Shown: in pieces, positions 20,054 to 30,664 of the stretch
Numbering within the stretch: the first letter of the stretch is position 1
How the letters are laid out: each line of letters starts with the position of its first letter
Notes under the pieces: model-generated
Database searches by the model: none
What the model saw: the letters and a program-made list of their open reading frames with translations, nothing else
What the model was told of the DNA's origin: nothing
Assembly (NCBI GenBank): GCA_026122205.1
Contig: JANCYU010000011.1
Coordinates: 119,810 to 183,809, forward strand
DNA length: 64,000 bases
Direction of reading: 5' to 3'
Source of the DNA: Galdieria yellowstonensis
Taxonomy: Eukaryota > Rhodophyta > Bangiophyceae > Galdieriales > Galdieriaceae
Translations under genes and position numbers: made by a program

Positions 20054-21287
20054 ATGAACAACGAAACGGAATGTGTCTATGCAAGTTTGATGGAATCTCA
20101 CAAAACGTTGCCTCTACTCGCAATGGTAACCAACGCTGGTTTACTCGTTGTTCACGTGAGTCACTCCAACTGGAGTTGGGTTTCCAAAGATACCGACCTG
20201 ATGCAACAAGTTGTTTGTCTCGCATTTTCTCCACAATGTACGCCAGTCTATTTGGCACTAGGTACCAACGACAAGCGTGTCTTGGTATTCAAAAGCGAAT
20301 CGGATGGAAGCTCTTGGATATTGCACGAGACGAGGCAAGTTGTTAGTGTTGTTGGGTGTACTTTTGAAAAGAATATTCTGTTTTAGGTCATTTCGAAAAC
20401 GTCCTTTTGCTATTACATTTTCCTTGGATTCTAAAGTACTCGTAGCGGATAAAAGTGGTATTGTACATATGATCTCCTTGTCGAAAGATTGTCAAAGTGC
20501 GGAAGAGGAAACAGAAGACTCGGATGAAGACGACAGTTGTTTGGGTCATTATTCGACTATTATTGCTATGACTATGTCTGTGGATGGTCAGTATGTTATT
20601 ACGGGTGACAGAGATAACAAGATAAGAGTCTCACGATATCCCAACGTGTGGGAAATTCAGTCTTTTTGTTTGAGTGATCCACATTTCTTTGTGACGAGAA
20701 TATGGACACTAGAATTGGAACGAGAATGGCTATTTTCAGTTCATCACAACGGAGAACTGAAAGTTTGGGATGGGAACAGCGGCATAGTCAAGCTTCGACT
20801 CTCTCATTCAAGTGTGGGCTGCTTTTTGGTCGATGCAAGTGCATACGTATATGACAAGCATACTGTTTTGGTTGCTAGTATCGCGTATTCTTCTAATCAT
20901 TGTTGGATATGTATATTGAAATATGATTCTTTACGTGATGAGTTTCATTGTCACAAGGAATTCAAGTTGGAATTGGTGGATATTCCCTGTTGTGTTGAGT
21001 TTGATAAGTTGGGAACTTTGTGGTTTTCTTTTTGGAAACAGCATATTGACAAAGTAGCCATTCACCATGATAAGCAACTTTTGTGGGAAAGTAACAACAA
21101 CAACACTTCTTCGAATAACCACAAGATGACATGGAACACCTTTCGACTGGATACCAACTCAACTATGGCAAAACATTTGCTGTGGAATCGTCCATCGATG
21201 CTTCATGAGCTGCGTAAAAAGGAATATGTTGCAGATTGGAAAGGAAAGAAGAAACCTCGTACGGACAATATCAAATATCCACAATGA
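20054..21287 (+). CDS. TRM82: tRNA (guanine46-N7) methyltransferase non-catalytic subunit
   Basis: Two exons: 20054-20334 and 20387-21287 (393 aa). WD-repeat partner of Trm8/METTL1 (WDR4 in animals), which makes m7G46 in tRNA. Diagnostic blocks are FRKRPFAITFSLDSKVLVADKSG, DGQYVITGDRDNKIRVSRYPN and EIQSFCLSDPHFVTRI. The intron is GC-AG: the exon ends ACGAG, followed by GCAAGT. No GT donor in the region preserves the frame, whereas this choice gives HETR-SFRKRPF, as in homologues. The 3' end overlaps the archease coding region on the other strand by 17 bp. Confidence 0.92.
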
Positions 21288-21937
21288 AGTACATGTGGAT
21301 TTGACCTCCTTCTTCTTTAGTTATTTGCATAGCAGAATAAGTAATTGCTTTGATTTCCGTTCCCTGTGGATGTCGTTGTGTATCGAATACTTCTCCTTGT
21401 CCAATGGCCTCCACGAGAAACAAACCTAATACAAGTTAACTCGTTGCGTTTGTGGCAAGGAATGCCTGGTTTACCGTCTAGTTGAATACGTGTTACCTCC
21501 AGTTGACATAGAATGATATAATTGGCTCCATATTGAAAGAGGCACTCATCTAGAAATTTGTAAAGGAGACTGTACAAGTCGTGTCCTTGTGCTTGAATAT
21601 GTATCGAACCAATTTCAGGGTCCGGCTTGACTGTTTTCAAATCTGTCATATAACCGAATAAAGACAAACCTGCTGCTGCAAAAGCTGACTCCCAAGAATT
21701 ACCCCAACAGTGAATCTGCACGTCGGCTGTGTGGTCCAAGTATTCATAACCCGAGGAGTTTCCAAGTTGTTGTATGGATGAGATTGGATCATCAGCTTTC
21801 GATGATATACAATCTGGAGCTGAGTCATCCTCAGAACATTCAGACTGTTTTGTGGGTATCGAATCTTGCAAGTTATTTGCATATATGGAGCGTTGGGGTA
21901 AGGCCTTCCAGTGTGGTGAACAAGTTTGCTCTGCCAT
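21271..21937 (-). CDS. Archease, tRNA-splicing ligase activator
   Basis: Two exons: 21937-21475 and 21425-21271 (205 aa), with a 49-bp intron. Archease supports multiple turnover of the RtcB/HSPC117 RNA ligase in tRNA splicing and the unfolded-protein response. The core starts near residue 65: YEYLDHTADVQIHCWGNSWESAFA, then SLFGYMTDL, IHIQAQGHDLYSLLYKFLDE, and after splicing QGTEIKAITYSAMQI ending in FIVDI. The metal-binding acidic residues of the family (Asp in HTAD, and the C-terminal Asp) are present. About 60 polar residues precede the core. The unspliced frame would replace the conserved end with an unrelated tail. It shares 17 bp with the end of TRM82. Confidence 0.93.
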
Positions 21938-21961
21938 TTCTCGCCAATTAATTGGGAAGCG

Positions 21962-22480
21962 ATGGGAGACTCCAACTTTCAGGATTGGACACCCGTCATA
22001 GTCAATAAACGCAGTTCGAACAGAAAAAAACCAAAGGAAGGACCTGTTTCAGCAAACTCAGATGGACAAGTGATTGTTGAAAAGAAGTGTACGTTGTTCT
22101 TGGTAGCAAGAGCTTGATTATAACACTGGAAAAGTTGGTGTAGGGACCAATAAAAAGACGACAGGAAGGAACTTGGCAAAGTTAGAAGAAGAAACCGAAG
22201 AATTTCACTGTAAGTAGTATATTGAAACTTTTGTTAATAGTTTGGAATAACTTGTATGGATGACTGTTTGTTTATAGTACCTAAAGTTCCTTTGAGTCTC
22301 GCCAAACAAATACAACAAGCAAGGAACGCAAAAAAGATGACTCAGGCAGACCTTGCAAAGGCTATTAATGAGAAAGCTTCTGTTATCAATCAATACGAAA
22401 GAGGCGAGGCAATTCCAGAAACGGCTGTATTGGCAAAACTGGAGAAGGCTTTGGGTGTCAAACTTAGAGGAAAGAAATAA
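21962..22480 (+). CDS. MBF1: Multiprotein bridging factor 1
   Basis: Three exons: 21962-22069, 22113-22209 and 22278-22480 (135 aa), with introns of 43 and 68 bp. MBF1 is a transcriptional coactivator linking TBP to bZIP factors, and also guards against ribosomal frameshifting. The C-terminal Cro/C1-type helix-turn-helix is intact: LAKQIQQARNAKKMTQADLA, then KAINEKASVINQYERGEAIP, and LEKALGVKLRGKK. The N-terminal MBF1 domain begins GDSNFQDWTPVIVNK. Exon 2 (TNKKTTGRNLAKLEEETEEF) is typical. The first intron boundaries are the least certain, since two AG sites lie within 10 bases. Its start codon lies 24 bp from that of archease, divergently. Confidence 0.93.
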
Positions 22481-22729
22481 AGGAGTTTGTTTAGGTTACT
22501 ATCTTTGTTTCTTTTGGTGGAAACAAACTTGGCAAGTCTTTACCATATTGAGTCTCTAAGAAAGCCTAGGAATGTGTTGTTTCGTTTTATGAAATACAAA
22601 CCAAACTATGTGTCTCTCTCATGTCCTCTGTACACAAGTCTCTCATATATCTATGCGAAAGATAGTCTACTGAGAACTTTAAGAATGGACTGCCAGAAAT
22701 GAATGACACTTGTCCTCCTGAGGTTTGCT

Positions 22730-24246
22730 TCACTTTTGCTCTCGTAAGCATTTTCTCCATTTGGATTGAAAGTATTGCGACTCTTGTACAATAGACTCTA
22801 TCTGTTCTTGAGATAATTCAACCCGAGATGTATAACTATAACAACAATACGAATGTATCTTTCAGTAAAAAATGTGATGTATAGACTTACGTTTTCATTT
22901 CTTTTCCTTGGTTCCAAGAAGCTTCTCGAATTGCAGAATCTAAACATATAGAAATGAATTTTACTTGTCCAAAACATTTTTTCAAAAGCTGCTCACCTAT
23001 TCTGCGTCTTATAGATTCTTCATATTCTTTAGGTGAAGCAGCATACCAATGTAAGATATATTGTATTGGATCGACATGAGAAATAACATTCGGAAATGTA
23101 GCTACTGGAATCCAATGGAATAAACTTTCACCTCTATACCTAGACAACAATTTCATTATTCGACGATATCAAACAGGATAACAATGTCTACCATTGCAAC
23201 TGTCTTCGAGCATATTGCCTCGAGGCATTTTGAAAATCTCGCAAATAATTCATAAAGTGATCAACAGTAATGGTTTCTTGAATACTCAAATATTCAATAG
23301 TTTGCCTATAACCTATGGCTCTTCCTGCAGAAGAGTCTTTGGATAATTCTCCATTATATAAGAGCTCGAATACTTCCTTTAATAGACCTAAATAAAGGGT
23401 TGCTAAGATATTGGAAAAAAAAGTCAGCAATGGAATACCATCTTCAGCAATCATCCGCTCACATCTCCTATCTATCAATCTATTCAATTCCTTACGAGGC
23501 GCCACAAGAAAAAAACATCGAAAGTCATAATCCAAATCACCAAAAGTTATATCAAGCGGTATGTTTTTGGGAGCACCTCCCTGTAAAGGCAACTCACTCA
23601 AAGGCTTTCCAGTGGAATAATATATTTCCAAGGCTCTTCTCAGTCGATACCAATCATTTCTACATATCTTTGTAGCTCTCACAGGGTCGATTTGTTCAAG
23701 CACTTTAATAGCAAGATCCCAATTTCCATCCAACTCTTCTAATTGTCTCGAAACACGATCAGCTACGGAGTCGGTACAAGGTTTTGTTGCTGGCAATCCA
23801 TAAATATACCAACGCACATACATACTGGTGCCGCCAACTACTATAGGAACTTTGCCTCTATCAAGAATAGAATCTGTTGCTTTGCGAGCTCGCTGGAAGA
23901 ATTCTCCTGCGCTAAACTCATAGCTAGGCTCTACTATGTCTATCAAGTGATGAACGACTCCATCTCTTTCCTCTACACTCGGCTTATTGGAGCCTACATC
24001 GAGTTTTCGATAAACCTGAACGGAATCAGCAGAGATAATTTCTCCATCTAACAACTTTGCTAGCTGAATGGATATTCTTGTCTTTCCAACACCTGTAGGT
24101 CCACCTATGACGATGACTTTTGGTTTAGACAACTTCATTATAGAAGAATAAGATGCCTTGAAAAACTTTACTTGACTGGAGTTGAACAAAGTGCGAGTTG
24201 AGATATTCGTTGAAAAGGGGACTTTAGAAACCGAAATAAACAGCAT
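22730..24246 (-). CDS. tRNA dimethylallyltransferase (isopentenyltransferase)
   Basis: Five exons: 24246-23439, 23387-23192, 23139-22997, 22939-22891 and 22835-22730 (433 aa). MiaA/MOD5 family; puts an isopentenyl group on A37 of tRNAs reading codons that begin with U. Features: P-loop VIVIGGPTGVGKTRISIQLA, GEIISADSVQVYRKLDVGSNK, VPIVVGGTSMYVRWYIYGLP, and the tRNA-contact region EIYYSTGKPLSE. Two in-frame ATGs (residues 1 and 37), with a Ser/Phe/Lys-rich leader between them, could give an organellar and a cytosolic form. The first intron (51 bp) has no stop and a multiple-of-three length, so its retention would still be readable; removal gives AEDGLLKEVFELL as in homologues. Confidence 0.93.
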
Positions 24247-24469
24247 GGGACATACGCCTCGTCCAATAAGCGCATTGTCCCAACGAGGAATGAGAAAAGC
24301 CAACGAAAGTTTCCAAGACAACAATAAACAGCAACAAGAATACCAAAAATATTTCCAATTTACTCGTTATTATTTTTTACAACACTCTTCTCTATCCCTA
24401 CAGAATATCTCCTTCTGCTTGTCATAAGTGTCGTTATCGTACCAAACAGTCTCCCTACTCAATTTCGCA

Positions 24470-24835
24470 TTATGGAGAATGGTATTGAGTATTATTATTT
24501 CGTTCCTCAGGTAACGTTTCTCCTCTCTTCCGGGCCTCGTCTTCGAGTACCAGTCGGGCACTCAGTACCTTTGCTTGCAGATACTTACTGCCACCTTTAC
24601 TGGGGTCATTCAACTTATATAAATGGTCACTTCTCTCCAATATCTCCTTCAAACTTGCATCCTTTTTAATACCAAACAAGTCAGACGCTTCTTCCAACGT
24701 CATTCTTCTGCGGGTCCGTGTAACCGCTGCAGAACCAGGTGCAGGGCTAAAGGCCTGGTCCAGTATTTCTTTCAGCGCCTTTGCTAAGTATTCCTTGTTT
24801 GAATACCACCAAGTTGCAATTTTCCTAGAAGACAT
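24470..24835 (-). CDS. PAM16: Mitochondrial import motor subunit PAM16/TIM16
   Basis: Single exon, 121 aa. PAM16 is the J-like regulator that holds PAM18 at the TIM23 import motor on the matrix face of the inner membrane. The J-like domain is clear: MTLEEASDLFGI, then LKEILERSDHLYKLNDPSKG and GSKYLQAKVLSARLVLEDE, lacking the HPD motif as expected. The chosen ATG (MSSRKIATWW) gives a shorter, less hydrophobic N-terminus than usual; the same frame continues upstream 27 codons through a hydrophobic stretch but has no ATG there, so a missed first exon is possible. The divergent neighbour starts 121 bp away. Confidence 0.88.
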   Translation of the reverse strand: MSSRKIATWWYSNKEYLAKALKEILDQAFSPAPGSAAVTRTRRRMTLEEASDLFGIKKDASLKEILERSDHLYKLNDPSKGGSKYLQAKVLSARLVLEDEARKRGETLPEERNNNTQYHSP

Positions 24836-24956
24836 TAGAAACCTTGCTGCAAGAAACCAAATAACAATGTTTCCTCGACAACCGTCCACAATCCAACACA
24901 ATTCTCCAACTGTCAATTGTTATTACTTTTTTGTTTGCGGATGTCGTTTTGTGAGG

Positions 24957-25964
24957 ATGGAAGAAGAATGGTGGCAAGGAGAAACAGAGTTGAAACCTGA
25001 AGATATTGTAGATAGTATAAAAACAGACTCAAAAGTTGATGAATGGAGAAAGCAATTGATAGAACAACTGCTGGAAGATAGGTTGGTAGCTGCTTTGAAA
25101 GAGGAAAGTGAAAGAGTTGCAGCTCTACAAGTGACCGGATTGGTTGAAAAAGGTGTTCGCTGGGATGCTGCCTTGCAAAGAGATGTGTTACAAAGAGTTC
25201 GTAGAGAGATTAGGAAAAGTCTTGTATTTCAACGTTTTCGTGAGGAACTGAAAGCAAAGCTTAGTACCTCGCCATGGAGGGAAGACTTGAAACAACTTTG
25301 TGCTCGTTGTTTGAAAAACAAAGAGAGTTTGTCCATTGTTGAAACTGGAAATCATTGCTCGGAGAATGATATTATTTCCAATAACAAGGAAGAACCGGTT
25401 GATAAGGAAATGTTTTCCAGTGAGTTGATAGATGTAGAAAATTGCGTTGAAACTATTCCAAAGACGGAAACGTTGATGAAGTTAGAAGAGATGGACAGTA
25501 ACCAATTGGAAAGCGAAGATACTAATAGAACGAATTGCGTTGAACAGTCTCTTCAGACCATGGATAGTGAGTCTGAAAAGTGGAACGAAAAAGTCGAACA
25601 TCCTCCAAGTATCGAACCAGTACATCTATCAGAGACTCGCATAGAGGAACGGGCTGATCTTGAGTTGTCTCATAGTAGCGAGGAAAAGCAGCACGTGCGT
25701 TCCAAACTCTCTAGAGGATCCAAAAGCACTCAAAGGAAGGACGTGAAGTTCGTTGATCAAGGTGCAGTTGCGCAAGCTTTAGGTAATAAAATGAATGGTA
25801 GAAAAGTCAAGTTGTTAAGGTTCACAGAGAAAGGACAGATGAAGTGGTTATCCGCTCAAGTATTGGAATATGAGGAAGAGTCGCAACAGCATAAAGTACG
25901 AACCGAAGAAGGAGAAGAAGACTGGATTTTGTTTTCCAAAGAGAACGTTTTATTATTGAAATAA
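24957..25964 (+). CDS. BOD1/SHG1-like protein with a Tudor-like C-terminus
   Basis: Intronless, 335 aa. The N-terminal part (ELKPEDIVDSIKTDSKVDEW, then RKQLIEQLLE) resembles the BOD1/SHG1 domain of a COMPASS-complex component and of the kinetochore/PP2A regulator BOD1. The next 60 residues (VLQRVRREIRKSLVFQRFRE) are also helical. A long acidic Ser/Glu-rich linker follows. The last 60 residues (GRKVKLLRF, then WLSAQVLEYE, HKVRTEEGEEDWILF) look like a small Tudor/chromo-barrel beta fold. A chromatin role is therefore inferred, not shown. It converges with the TOE1-like gene, with 42 bp between stops. Confidence 0.5.
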   Translation: MEEEWWQGETELKPEDIVDSIKTDSKVDEWRKQLIEQLLEDRLVAALKEESERVAALQVTGLVEKGVRWDAALQRDVLQRVRREIRKSLVFQRFREELKAKLSTSPWREDLKQLCARCLKNKESLSIVETGNHCSENDIISNNKEEPVDKEMFSSELIDVENCVETIPKTETLMKLEEMDSNQLESEDTNRTNCVEQSLQTMDSESEKWNEKVEHPPSIEPVHLSETRIEERADLELSHSSEEKQHVRSKLSRGSKSTQRKDVKFVDQGAVAQALGNKMNGRKVKLLRFTEKGQMKWLSAQVLEYEEESQQHKVRTEEGEEDWILFSKENVLLLK

Positions 25965-26006
25965 CAAATTGAAAACCGAGATAATTGGCAAATGAGATGT
26001 TTATTC

Positions 26007-27287
26007 TTACAATGACAACGACTTGAAACGAGACAAATAGATAGAGTTCCTTTGCTTTGTTAGATAAGACAATCCTTTTGAATGTAAATATGTCGCAAAA
26101 ATATAACCCGTACAAAAAGCATCGTAACCTGCTGAATGATCAGAGTGAGCAAATACATTATTTACTCCATTCCAACCGGAAGGAATTTCCGAGTTTTCTA
26201 CAATCTTCTCATAAGAGTTTTCCATTTCATGAAAATTGGGGTTTCCTTTAAATAAAGGTGTCGGTGCTGTTTCTAAACGACTAGGAATGTTATCCGGAGT
26301 CCAACACTGTATAAAGGTCTCATCGTTGCTTTTTTGCTTCTGATTCCATGAAACACATAGTTGATAAACAGTATCTAATGAAGTTTCCTTTTCACTATCT
26401 TGGTCACAACTCAAGCATTTCGTGTCATAAATATGAGGTAAAAGTTGACGGAGATTCTTCACAAACTCTTCACATGATTCGGGCAAATTGTCTTCAAAAC
26501 AACTATAGAGAAAGGCTAAATCTAATAAACCATTATGAAATACTATCGGAATATCCGTTTGTCCTAAGTGAACCAATAAACCCAAAGGTAATATACTCAA
26601 TAAACTTGACTTGTCGGGTTTCGTTTCTTCCGTTGTAGAAAGTTCGAGAAAAAGCTCCGAATTGTCTTTCTTCTTCCTCTTTTTAGTCTTTTTTCTGCTA
26701 TCAGAACTATGCTTTCTTTCCAGTGTACAAGTCTTGTATGTTTTCAATAACTGATAGTCCCGATTGAAGGTTGGACGGGTATAATAGATACCGTCAAGAA
26801 ACAGTCGAGCAAAGTCAAAACCGTGTCTAACTAAAAAGGTTGCACTTGAAGGCGATATCATAAAGTCATCACTAGGAAGAAATAAAAAGTCAAAAGTCGT
26901 CACGTAAAACTTGCAGGGAGGCTTCTGGTTCTCTTCGAACTCGGTCGTTTGTCCTTTCAATGCTTTCAAACTTTCCTCTGCCGAACACGTATCCGCAGCA
27001 GAAAAGATGCTAAAACCAACAGAGAATATAGCTCGGTTACTCACAATCTGTTTCAAGCCACTATATTTTTCGCTCAAACAACTTGAAGACAACGCTTTGA
27101 GCACAACCACGTCCAAAGTTACGGTATACAACTATTCTTACTTTCCATAGAGTAGTTTAACGTCTCCTAGACCAGAAAACTCTGTATCTACTGCTACAAA
27201 ATAGGCATTCTCTAAGGCTTTCAACAACGACTCCCAACCTATTCTTGCACCTCCTCTTGTGACAGGTATTATTTGCGGAACTTGCAT
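26007..27287 (-). CDS. CAF1-family DEDD deadenylase, TOE1-like
   Basis: Two exons: 27287-27142 and 27081-26007 (406 aa), with a 60-bp intron. All DEDD exonuclease motifs are visible: VAVDTEFSGLG (Exo I) in exon 1, FHNGLLDLAFLY (Exo II), and HSAGYDAFCTGYIF (Exo III). The arrangement and the HNGLLDL wording match TOE1/PARN-like members rather than CCR4-NOT CAF1. TOE1 trims 3' tails of snRNAs and other small nuclear RNAs. A Lys/Arg-rich stretch in the middle (RKKTKKRKKKD) is a plausible nuclear signal. The first exon is needed for catalysis; the frame without it lacks Exo I. Confidence 0.88.
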
Positions 27288-27602
27288 TGTCCAAGTCTCG
27301 CCAACAACCAGTTTCTACGTATATAATATTTATATCTTTCCTTTATGGGCAATTTACATCATGAAAAAAGGAAATCACCAGAACCATTTCAAAGGCTCCT
27401 AATAAATAGCAAGCCTAAAAGCGGAATGTCGTGGAAAAAGCTGTCGTGAATCCAAAGCGAAGCATTTTTTTTGCTGTCTCGTGGCGTTCCATTCGATTCC
27501 ATCGGAATTGACGTCAAGCAGCGCTGCTTGTGGATTGCTGTCGCTGAGAAACAAAACGGACACTCTTCTCTGCTGTAAGAAAACAGGTGGGGAAATAAAT
27601 AG
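27288..27602. other. Divergent promoter region, TOE1-like / FBXO3-like
   Basis: 315 bp with no gene. Contains a perfect TGACGTCA palindrome at 27509-27516, described separately. Confidence 0.5.
27509..27516. promoter_or_regulatory. CRE-like bZIP site TGACGTCA
   Basis: An exact eight-base palindrome of the ATF/CREB type lies 87 bp upstream of the FBXO3-like ATG in the divergent intergenic region. This sequence is a known bZIP target; use here is inferred from position only. Confidence 0.35.
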
Positions 27603-29244
27603 ATGTTGGTGGAACTTTCCGATGATATTATCGCGAAAATATTTGGGTTTCTTGAAGTAAACGAGGTTCTTCAGTGTAGTTTGGTGTGTAAATCCTGGTG
27701 TCGGGTAGCCCGTGCAGATCAAATATGGCATACCCTTTGTGAACGCTACTTTTCACCAAATACTCTTAAGAGCTTAATAACAAAATTGGAAGAAAACGCT
27801 ATCAGTGTATCCAAAAGTTATTGTTCCGAGTCAGTCTCTCTGGGTTCCGAGGATTTGGGCTTTACTCTCGCAAACAGAGAGACGCAACGAGGTGAGGTTG
27901 GGGATACCAGTGGAAGTTCAGAGTCTTCTACGGCTTCAGATAGTCCAACAGCACTGTGTGGCACAAAAGCTTGCTGTTGTCAAGCAAGAAAGGCGCTTGC
28001 GAACCTTATCGAAGAATATGGAAATAGCAAAAGCTCTTCATGTAGCAAATATTTGCTATTCAAGGCTTTCTTTCGTCATTTTTCGAGAGGTTCATATTAT
28101 GTGAGTCGTATAGCGAAATTATTGGATAACTTGGAAACTTTCTGTCGAAGAGCGAATCTACCTGCGGCACGTACTCTTCTTCCTGGTGTTGACGGTATCT
28201 GCATAGAGCGACAAACTGGAACCGAGTTACCGGGCGATATATATTGTTTATATCGCTTATGTAGTGGCCAATATATTCCATCGGATTATTCCCAATTTCA
28301 AGGCATTCTTGGAGGATATTTGTTTTATGATGTCCTAGTGGATTGGAATCTATATTCCATCTGTAGTGGCACAGTTACATCTCTAGGAGACCGTCGAATT
28401 CTAAAGGTAGTTTTTCAATGTTTTATATCCATTCAAGTATTGATATATTCGTGTGGATTTAGATTGGGCAAGATTTGTTTTGGCATAATAATCGAGGAAG
28501 TCAGGGTCTTTTTGTGGATTTGGAAACCAAACATGTTATTGAAAAAACCCAAAATCATTATGTTATTGCTTCAAAAGATACCGTAACTTATCTGGAGAAA
28601 TATGTGAACGACTTGTGCAGTAATCATCTCATGATTGATCGAAACACGAAGCAGATATTGCGCTTTTCTCTTTCTGCTACGTATTCTGGCCATTCCGATG
28701 TGGTGACTGGGTATATACGTATTCAAGCAACTTGTCTCTTTGTTCCGGGGATAAGCAGATTCTCTGACAACGAAGAACAAGACGAATTTGTTTTTGCTTA
28801 TCGAATTAGAATTTCCATGTTATCATCGGCTCCTTCTCATTATATATATCGTTTAGAACAGCGACACTGGATCGTAACGGATACAGATGGCCATGTAGAG
28901 AATATACGCGGCCCAGGAGTGATAGGAGAGGTATGCAAATATTGTGTTTTTGTGTGGAAACTATCTTTTCTAAACATTTCTAGCATCCCATGTTCCGTCC
29001 AGGAAGTGTTTTTGACTATGCTTCCTGTGCACCATTAAGAGGTCCTGTTGGAAAAATGAAGGGTTCTTTTACATTCCGTCCGTTACATTATGAGTCGGAT
29101 GCGCAAGCTGCAGCACCTTTTAGTGCACAAGTCGGAGAATTGCAACTGAATTTTTTTGAATGCTATCGTTTTCCTCCTGAAGCACCTGAAAGATATTTAC
29201 AGCTTCAAGAAAGATGGGAAGAAGGGAACAACATTTTGTGCTAA
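27603..29244 (+). CDS. F-box/SUKH/ApaG protein, FBXO3 or SKIP16 type
   Basis: Three exons: 27603-28406, 28463-28930 and 28984-29244 (510 aa), with introns of 56 and 53 bp. An F-box opens the protein (LSDDIIAKIFGFLEVNEVLQ, then CSLVCKSWCRVAR). The middle, with GILGGYLFYDVLVDWNLYSI, fits a SMI1/KNR4 (SUKH) module, and the end is an ApaG domain (QRHWIVTDTDGHVENIRGPG, then GSVFDYASCAPLRGPVGKM, GSFTFRP). The triple architecture is that of animal FBXO3 and plant SKIP16, substrate adaptors of SCF ubiquitin ligases. A Cys-rich patch (CGTKACCCQAR) sits in the linker. It converges with the IQ gene, with only 22 bp between stops. Confidence 0.88.
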
Positions 29245-29266
29245 GAAGTTCACAGGATTGCTGTCT

Positions 29267-30578
29267 TCAACTCCTGTGCTGGGCATTGTGGCAAAGGTTT
29301 TCTCTGACGGCCTCTACAAAGTCGATTAGGCAATGATGTAAATCTGCATAATAGAAATTTCTTGATATTCGGTCTCTTATGTTTGCAATTGTTGCGAGAT
29401 TGATTCGCTCTCCTGATGAAACCTGTTCAAGTATAACAGTTATATAGACGAGCAGTTGCTCCAGAGAGATGGCAAAAAGCATATTGTTTCTGGCTAGTGC
29501 GGCTCTCCAACTTGTCTGAATTTTGATTGCAGCGATTTGTCTCATCAACTCGTTTGAATCTCGATGTGGTCGACGACTTTGAAAGTCTTGATAATGGAGG
29601 TGATAGTTTTTGTGCCCTGATGCAGTTGGAGACATTCTGGGTATCTTCCTGAGGCGATATTTCTTTCCTCGTTTGCTTGAAGAACTACAACATTTCAGGG
29701 CAAGATAGATTTGTGGAATAGTGAAGTGTTGGGCAAGAATAGGAAGTATTAGTCTTCCCGAAATGGACCTCAACTGCCTAAGACATATGATTACTTGCCC
29801 TACATTGTAATGCTTTAAATCGAGGTTGCTGAAATGAAATATACACTTACTTTCACAATTGCTCATAAAGGGTTTCAACATGAGCAGTTCGTTGTGGTCG
29901 GTCCCAGTTGAGTACTGTAGGGCATGTTGTAGCATGGTGAGAATATTGTTCAGCTTTCCTATCCAAGGTTGACATTCCTGTTGTAGGCAGTAAACTTTCT
30001 TGAAGCAGTCTCTTTCCCATATTGTTTTCGTATAGAGAGGCAGGGCCTTGTGTTGGGCTATATTCCATTCCATTTGATCGACATTAGTCACGTCATCATT
30101 TGGAATTTGGGAATATTTCTGTGAAGCTGTTGTATCAAAGTTGCGTTTTGGTTTTGTGAGCTATAGTAAAAAAGTTTTGTGTTAATAATTACCTGAAATA
30201 TTTCTCGACGTCTCTTGAATTCCTTCAATGGCTCGTGACAACAAATGTATTCGTTCTAAACTGACTTTAGACAAAACGTTTCATGGGTAGATTCTACTGA
30301 CGTTGTCCTTTGTCGAAATATTTCGAATTTGTGTTCTTTGTAGAGCAATGAAAATCCTCCAAAACTATAGCATTCTTTTCTAGCGACACCTTGAGAACCT
30401 GCAGTTCAATCAGAGAGAAAGACTCCCGTAGCCACTGTAAGACATAGGGCATTTGATGAGATGGAATAAGATGTTCGGAGTCGAAAAGTTCTTTTGCTTC
30501 ATCTTTTACGATGTCATGAGCGTCTTCTGTACTAGAAGAGTCACTAGACTCGGTTATAGCTTGTTCGTCGTCTCTCAT
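29267..30578 (-). CDS. IQ-motif protein of unknown function
   Basis: Four exons: 30578-30302, 30255-30193, 30126-29851 and 29799-29267 (382 aa). One IQ motif (AAIKIQTSWRAALARNNM) suggests calmodulin binding. The N-terminus is acidic (ITESSDSSSTEDAHDIVKDE), followed by helices (MPYVLQWLRESFSLIELQVL). The middle has a basic patch (KRGKKYRLRKIPR). Boundaries were chosen so that all four exons stay in one frame: 46, 66 and 51-bp introns. The 51-bp intron has no stop and length divisible by three, and was recognised only by its GTAAGT donor. No family is recognised. Confidence 0.55.
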
Positions 30579-30664
30579 CTAAAAGTAAAGGAATAGAAGA
30601 ATTATTCTTTGTAAAACGCTTGTCATTCGGCATTTTTCTATTCGATCGCTTTGGCCAAGAAAAA

